Assembly (NCBI GenBank): GCA_964554065.1
Contig: CAZKMQ010000012.1
Location: 1-18,414 of the forward strand
Source: CAZKMQ01 sp964554065
Lineage (GTDB): Bacteria; Patescibacteriota; Patescibacteriia; Magasanikbacterales; JBBTQS01
Direction: 5' to 3'
Length of the DNA: 18,414 nt
Shown: in pieces, positions 14,366 through 18,414 of the stretch
Numbering within the stretch: position 1 is the first letter of the stretch
How the letters are laid out: each line of letters starts with the position of its first letter
Made by a program: the position numbers and the translations under genes
The notes under the pieces: generated by a model
The model's database searches: none
Told to the model about the DNA's origin: nothing
The model's input: the letters and a program-made list of their open reading frames with translations, nothing else

Positions 14366-14812
14366 ATGAAGGTTGTTTTTCTTGAAAATGTAAAAGGTGT
14401 TGCAAAGCGCGGGGAGACTAAGGATGTTGCTGATGGTTATGCGCGTAATTTTTTGTTGCCACAAAATAAAGCTAGGGTTGCTAGTGATAAAGTGACTGCA
14501 CAGCTTAAGGCTCAGGCAGATAAGGAGCGGAAAGTTTCGGAAAAAGAATTAAATCGAGCGCAAGAAATGGCCGGAAAGCTTGATGGGGAAGAGCTTGTAA
14601 TTCATGTAAGAGTGAACGAGGATAAAGGGTTGTATGCTAGTGTGAAGCAACAACATATTGTGCAAGCACTAAAAAAGCTCGGCCACAATATAACTGCTAA
14701 TCAAATAAAGCTTGACTCGCCAATAAAAGAGCTTGGCACAAAAGAGGTTACAATCGGATTTGGACATGGTCTTGAGGCAGACATAATAGTAATTATAGAA
14801 GAAGCTCCCTAA
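14366..14812 (+). CDS. rplI: 50S ribosomal protein bL9
   Basis: Ribosomal protein near the base of the L1 stalk. The 148 aa match the usual full length. The N-terminal globular domain carries the family signature (MKVVFLENVKGVAKRGE, then VADGYARNFLLP, 1-32). Residues ~42-75 form the long charged connecting helix (KVTAQLKAQADKERK and on), and ~76-148 the C-terminal RNA-binding domain. The start at 14366 is fixed by the signature and has only a weak AAGG SD. The stop codon lies inside the stem of its terminator. bL9 is reported missing from some CPR lineages, so its presence has some value for placing the genome. It is divergent from era and precedes pyrG, which appears to have its own promoter. 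Confidence 0.96.
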   Translation: MKVVFLENVKGVAKRGETKDVADGYARNFLLPQNKARVASDKVTAQLKAQADKERKVSEKELNRAQEMAGKLDGEELVIHVRVNEDKGLYASVKQQHIVQALKKLGHNITANQIKLDSPIKELGTKEVTIGFGHGLEADIIVIIEEAP

Positions 14813-14832
14813 TCTAAGGGAGTTTTCTCTTT
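14805..14832 (+). terminator. Intrinsic terminator of rplI
   Basis: CTCCCT (14805-14810) pairs with AGGGAG (14817-14822) around AATCTA, followed by TTTTCTCTTT. The rplI stop codon (14810-14812) lies partly in the left arm and partly in the loop, so translating ribosomes would cover half the hairpin. Confidence 0.7.
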
Positions 14833-14840
14833 ATAAAAGG

Positions 14841-14851
14841 TGTGCTATACT
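14841..14851 (+). promoter_or_regulatory. Extended -10 promoter of pyrG
   Basis: TGCTATACT is an extended -10 element (TGn plus TATACT at 14846-14851). The -35 position at the right spacing (TTTTCT) is poor, as is common with extended -10 promoters. The predicted leader to the ATG at 14867 is about 8 nt, without an SD. Confidence 0.58.
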
Positions 14852-14866
14852 AGCCGCGGTTAATTT

Positions 14867-16522
14867 ATGATTATGGCGAAGAAAACTGATCCAAAATTTG
14901 TATTTATAGTAGGCGGCGTTATGTCGTCAGTGGGGAAGGGGATTACGGCTGCGAGTCTTGGTCGTATTTTGCAGTCTAAAGGATATAGTGTTACCGCAGT
15001 TAAAGCTGATCCATATGTAAACCTCGATGCTGGAACAATGAATCCAACAGAGCATGGAGAGGTTTTTGTAACTGATGATGGCGATGAGACTGACCAGGAC
15101 ATGGGGAATTATGAGCGTTTTCTGGGAACGGATTTGAACTCTGAGAATTACATGACAACTGGTCGTGTCTATGAAACTGTTATTCATCGCGAAAGGAATT
15201 TGGAATACAAGGGGAAGTGTGTGCAAGTTGTGCCTCACATTCCAGAGGAGATTATTAGACGTATTAAGAATGCAGCAAGAATTAACAAGGCAGAAGTCAC
15301 AATTGTTGAGATTGGAGGAACAGTGGGGGAGTATGAAAATATTTTGTTCTTAGAAGCTGCGCGTGAGATGAAGCTGAAGAACCCAGATGATGTTGCTGTT
15401 ATGTTGGTAAGTTATTTGCCAATTCCAGGGACTGTTGGGGAAATGAAAACCAAGCCAACGCAACATGCAAGTCGTGCACTTAATTCAACTGGTTTGCAAG
15501 CAGATTTTGTTGTATGTCGTAGTGAACGTCCAATTGATAAACCGCGCCGTCAGAAGATCAGCGCATTTTGTAGTGTGCCGCCAAGTCATGCAATTAGCGC
15601 GCCGGACGTGGATAGTATTTACGAGATTCCAATGTTATTTGAAAAGCAGAAAGTAGGTGAGTTGTTACTTGGTGTGTTAGGTTTGAAAACAAAAAAGAAC
15701 GATCTTAGCGAATGGAAGCGCTTTACGTCAAAAATTACAAAGGCAAAGTCAGGGAGTAAGAAGCTTAAGATTGCAGTTGTAGGTAAATATTTTGGAACTG
15801 GAGAATACACACTTGCTGATTCATATGTTTCGGTAATTGAGGCAATCAAGCATGCTTGTTGGCATCAGGGTTATCGTCCAGAGCTAACATGGGTAGATTC
15901 AGAGCAGTATGAAGAGTCGCCAAAGAAGGTTCGTGAGTTGCGCCGTTACGACGGAATTATTGTTCCTGGCGGATTTGGAACGCGTGGTATTGAGGGAATT
16001 ATCATGGCAATTAAAGAGGCTCGTGAGCGGGATATTCCGTATTTCGGGTTGTGTTATGGTATGCAGCTCGCGTGTATTGAGACTGCACGAAATGTTGCTG
16101 GACTCAAAAATGCTAACACTGTTGAGGTAAATAAGAAGGCTGCTGACCAAATCATTATTGTAAATCCAAACCAACAGGAGAACATTACAAAGAATCGATA
16201 CGGCGGAACAATGCGGTTGGGTGCTTATGATTGTAATTTGGTGAAGGGAACTAAGGCGCAGGAGGCTTATGGTAAGAATAAGATCTCAGAACGCCATCGT
16301 CACCGCTATGAGTTTAATAATAAATACAAGAAGCGTTTGGAAAAAGCGGGGATTACGTTTTCAGGAATTAACAAAAAGCAGGACTTAGTAGAAATTATTG
16401 AACGTGATGATCATCCATGGTTTGTTGGTGTACAGTTTCACCCAGAATTTAAATCCCGTCCACTTGATCCGCATCCGTTGTTCTTCGATTTTGCTAAAGC
16501 GTGTATAAAAAATTCAAAGTAA
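14867..16522 (+). CDS. pyrG: CTP synthase
   Basis: Makes CTP from UTP, ATP and glutamine, the last step of pyrimidine nucleotide synthesis. The 551 aa cover both domains. The amidoligase domain has FIVGGVMSSVGKG (13-25, the P-loop), KADPYVNLDAGTMNP (46-60), HGEVFVTDDGDETD (63-76), EIGGTVGEYEN and KTKPTQHA. The glutamine amidotransferase domain (~300-551) has VPGGFGTRG (366-374), nucleophile Cys396 in FGLCYGMQ, and the His525/Glu527 pair in QFHPEF. The common GHYER is GNYER here. A start two codons later (14873, MAKKTD) is equally plausible; neither has an SD. It carries its own extended -10 promoter and ends at a strong terminator. Confidence 0.97.
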   Translation: MIMAKKTDPKFVFIVGGVMSSVGKGITAASLGRILQSKGYSVTAVKADPYVNLDAGTMNPTEHGEVFVTDDGDETDQDMGNYERFLGTDLNSENYMTTGRVYETVIHRERNLEYKGKCVQVVPHIPEEIIRRIKNAARINKAEVTIVEIGGTVGEYENILFLEAAREMKLKNPDDVAVMLVSYLPIPGTVGEMKTKPTQHASRALNSTGLQADFVVCRSERPIDKPRRQKISAFCSVPPSHAISAPDVDSIYEIPMLFEKQKVGELLLGVLGLKTKKNDLSEWKRFTSKITKAKSGSKKLKIAVVGKYFGTGEYTLADSYVSVIEAIKHACWHQGYRPELTWVDSEQYEESPKKVRELRRYDGIIVPGGFGTRGIEGIIMAIKEARERDIPYFGLCYGMQLACIETARNVAGLKNANTVEVNKKAADQIIIVNPNQQENITKNRYGGTMRLGAYDCNLVKGTKAQEAYGKNKISERHRHRYEFNNKYKKRLEKAGITFSGINKKQDLVEIIERDDHPWFVGVQFHPEFKSRPLDPHPLFFDFAKACIKNSK

Positions 16523-16524
16523 AC

Positions 16525-16551
16525 AAAAAACCCGCTCCGAGCGGGTTTTTT
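16525..16551. terminator. Bidirectional intrinsic terminator between pyrG and the DUF5667-like gene
   Basis: AAAAAA, CCCGCT, a CCG loop, AGCGGG and TTTTTT form a near-perfect palindrome, with a 6-bp GC stem that can extend through the A/T arms. It serves both convergent genes, 2 bp after the pyrG stop and 12 bp before the other. Confidence 0.92.
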
Positions 16552-16563
16552 GCTATAGATTCT

Positions 16564-18237
16564 TTATTCTACTTGATCATCTGGGTGTGGCCCAACATAA
16601 TCTCCACCCCAGTCGTACTCTTCACCTGAATATGGATCATTTGCTGGGTCATAATTTGGGTCCCATTCTGCTCCTTCTGGAGGTGGGAAGTGGTCTGGAT
16701 TTTTGTCGTCATAATCACGACGACGATCTTCTTCGTCACCTTCGTAGGGCCAGTAGTCCGGACGAATACCAGCGTCAACATCAGCATGCCATTTCTCACA
16801 ATCAGCATCACATGGCATATCTAGGATGTCCCAGATTGGATCATCAGGACCGGGGCAGTCTTTTTCGCCGATACAGTCAACCTCTCCATCGCCGTCTTTA
16901 TCATAGCGCTCCATTAATTCGCGCGCTGCAGCTACATTCTCGTTGTCTTCACCGTAGAAGTATGGTCCATTTGTATCAAAGTCCCAATCATCAGGGTAAA
17001 TAAGACCATCTTCGTTGTGGTAGTCATATCGACCACGATCAAACTCATCTGATTCAAATTCGCTGCGGTCGTGCTCTACCCATCTTCCGTCTTCATAACA
17101 TTCAACACGGTTATCGTTTTCGTATAACCCGTGGCATTCTCCCTCAGATGCCCAAGGATCTACGAATTCGTCACCGTACTCATGATTAGGATCATCATGT
17201 CCATATTCATTGTTGTTTCCAATCCATGGACCATCGTACTGCATTTGTTCAAAATCTCCACCTGAGAAATAATCTTCAACTTCTCGAAACAATTCCTGTG
17301 GATCTGTGAACTCACCAGATGCTTCAATTTCGTCCATTATAGCAAGTACATTTGCTACGCCTTCTGGAGTATCAATGCTCTGTGATTCTACACGAGCAAT
17401 AGCTGCATTAATTTGTGCAAGCTCACGCTCCATATCTGCAATGAATTCGCGTGTTCCAGCATCATCTATTTGTTTGGCAAAGTTGAGTGCTTCAGTAAGC
17501 ATGCGTACATGTTCTTTAGCACCAGAAATTTCTTCAGCCAATTCAGTTTGGATACTGTGGTGAAGTTGTACATTTTCCTGGTCATTTGCAAATACGTCGT
17601 GCATTAGATCTAGTGCATCGTGGTCATTGCGAGCCTGACGCATTGTATCGTCAATCAATCCAAGCATATATGGTCGCATATCCTCAGGAACAGCAAGCAT
17701 TGCGCGGATATATTCATCTTCACGTTCATCAGCAGTCAATGCATAACGAATAGCAGCTTCAGGATCTTCATCTTTTAGACGGCGACCATAATCTTCAGCA
17801 GCATTTACTGATTCAAACATGTAATCTCGCGTACGCTGTGCAAGTTCTTCGTTAAGTTCTCCAGAACTAGCAAGTTCATTCAACTCATCTGTGCGACGCT
17901 GTGCATAACGAAGTTCAAGTTCAGCGCGATCATCAATATCTGGTTCAATGAAAACGCGAGTGTTTTCTGATGCAATCTTAACCGGATAAAGTGTTTGTCC
18001 AGGAAGTGCATCTTGGGCTGCATATGTCACACCTCCTCCGACAGAGAACAATGCAACAAGCCCAATAAGTACTATAGGCATAGGTTTGCGAATTAATAGT
18101 AAGAAGTGTGACCAATTGGTCGGCTGAGATGGTGCTGCTGCCACTTTGTTTGCAACCATAAAATCAGCAATGTTCTTTCGAACTGCTTTTTTGTTTTCAA
18201 ACTGTGTTTGATTTTTTAAATTAATAAAGTTTTTCAT
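16564..18237 (-). CDS. Membrane protein with DUF5667-like segment and acidic Cys/DxDxDG-containing outer domain; putative anti-sigma or sensor
   Basis: A 557-aa single-pass protein. Residues 1-52 are basic and cytoplasmic, 53-74 are a transmembrane helix ending in an AxA-like region, and the rest should face outward. Just after the helix, the stretch with ALPGQTLYPVK, then ENTRVFI, and ERAELEL-like helices (76-125) matches the DUF5667 pattern as I remember it. Residues 125-330 are mostly helical and acidic. Residues 330-557 are strongly acidic, rich in Asp, Tyr, Trp and Pro, and hold all six cysteines (368, 380, 455, 461, 476, 480). A DKDGDGEVD loop (446-454) resembles calcium-binding or thrombospondin-3 repeats. 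Its ATG overlaps the sigma factor stop (ATGA). That coupling suggests it controls the sigma factor, but no known anti-sigma fold is visible. Confidence 0.8.
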   Translation of the reverse strand: MKNFINLKNQTQFENKKAVRKNIADFMVANKVAAAPSQPTNWSHFLLLIRKPMPIVLIGLVALFSVGGGVTYAAQDALPGQTLYPVKIASENTRVFIEPDIDDRAELELRYAQRRTDELNELASSGELNEELAQRTRDYMFESVNAAEDYGRRLKDEDPEAAIRYALTADEREDEYIRAMLAVPEDMRPYMLGLIDDTMRQARNDHDALDLMHDVFANDQENVQLHHSIQTELAEEISGAKEHVRMLTEALNFAKQIDDAGTREFIADMERELAQINAAIARVESQSIDTPEGVANVLAIMDEIEASGEFTDPQELFREVEDYFSGGDFEQMQYDGPWIGNNNEYGHDDPNHEYGDEFVDPWASEGECHGLYENDNRVECYEDGRWVEHDRSEFESDEFDRGRYDYHNEDGLIYPDDWDFDTNGPYFYGEDNENVAAARELMERYDKDGDGEVDCIGEKDCPGPDDPIWDILDMPCDADCEKWHADVDAGIRPDYWPYEGDEEDRRRDYDDKNPDHFPPPEGAEWDPNYDPANDPYSGEEYDWGGDYVGPHPDDQVE

Positions 18238-18414
18238 ACTTTTTTCTTTAGCGCTGCTATGGCGCGATGAAGCTTAACACGAACGTTGTTAGGTTTGGAT
18301 TCAAGAAGTGTGGCGATTTCTTGAATTTCCATTTCTTCCATAAACCGCAGTTGCAATATTTCATTGTACTGCGCCGGCAAATCCAGCATTAAAGTGCGGA
18401 TGTGTTCAACTGAT
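18234..18414 (-). CDS. ECF-like RNA polymerase sigma-70 factor, region 4 (5' partial)
   Basis: Only the last 59 codons are inside the window; the gene begins beyond the right edge. Translating the - strand gives a classic sigma-70 region 4 helix-turn-helix: LDLPAQYNEILQLRFMEEM, then EIQEIATLLESKPNNVRVKLHRAIAAL (shown in parts), aligned with the LPxxxREVLxLRFxExxSxxEIAxxLGxSxxTVKxRLHRA pattern. This helix-turn-helix would read the -35 box. It ends in KKKV and TGA, the stop overlapping the next gene's ATG by 4 bp, so the two proteins are translationally coupled. The subfamily cannot be settled without region 2. Confidence 0.88.
   Translation of the reverse strand, partial: SVEHIRTLMLDLPAQYNEILQLRFMEEMEIQEIATLLESKPNNVRVKLHRAIAALKKKV

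Noticed and set aside
16587..17003. A 138-codon + strand frame opposite the acidic domain
   Set aside because: Its His/Leu/Arg-rich product is the expected mirror of Asp/Glu/Trp codons on the other strand; no start signals are visible.
1..18414. Recoded genome (TGA as glycine)
   Set aside because: The genes ending at 2732, 3861 and 18234 use TGA exactly where the family length or the next start predicts a stop.

Overview
The window looks like a compact, AT-rich bacterial chromosome, most likely from the Patescibacteria (CPR), perhaps near the Parcubacteria. Support: tiny or negative intergenic gaps, almost no Shine-Dalgarno (SD) sequences, a PEGA-domain protein, a DUF5667-type protein beside an ECF sigma factor, and a long-form RmlA with an unusual nucleotide loop. 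This placement is inference. Several genes end in TGA, so the code is standard (table 11) and not the TGA=Gly code of Gracilibacteria/SR1. I see no tRNA, rRNA, CRISPR array or insertion sequence, and no gene-free stretch above about 115 bp.

Region 1 (1-8039, + strand apart from one gene) is a surface-polysaccharide locus. It holds rmlB (5' end cut by the window), an SDR reductase resembling the plant bifunctional epimerase/reductase NRS/ER, two GT2 glycosyltransferases, an inverted unrecognised helical gene (3861-4919), two more GT2 glycosyltransferases and rmlA. RmlA, RmlB and the NRS/ER-like enzyme could together make dTDP-L-rhamnose without RmlC, and the four GT2 enzymes could use it. The inverted gene differs from everything around it: higher G+C, a consensus promoter, the only strong SD in the window and its own terminator.

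Region 2 (8040-9326, - strand) is a membrane-anchored PEGA protein that abuts rmlA tail to tail with no spacer and is divergent from murA. The two divergent promoters appear to share overlapping -10 boxes.

Region 3 (9366-13395, + strand) is a tight operon: murA, an S41 C-terminal processing protease, a single-domain riboflavin kinase, riboflavin synthase (ribE) and lumazine synthase (ribH). It mixes peptidoglycan precursor synthesis, envelope proteolysis and the last steps of FMN formation. It ends at a bidirectional terminator shared with era.

Region 4 (13428-16522) has era on the - strand, divergent from rplI (bL9), followed by pyrG. The era/rplI gap again holds overlapping divergent -10 elements, plus three direct copies of TAAATGT.

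Region 5 (16564-18414, - strand) is the end of an ECF-like sigma factor overlapping by 4 bp a membrane protein with a DUF5667-like segment and a long acidic, cysteine-containing outer domain: a candidate sigma/anti-sigma or envelope-sensing pair.
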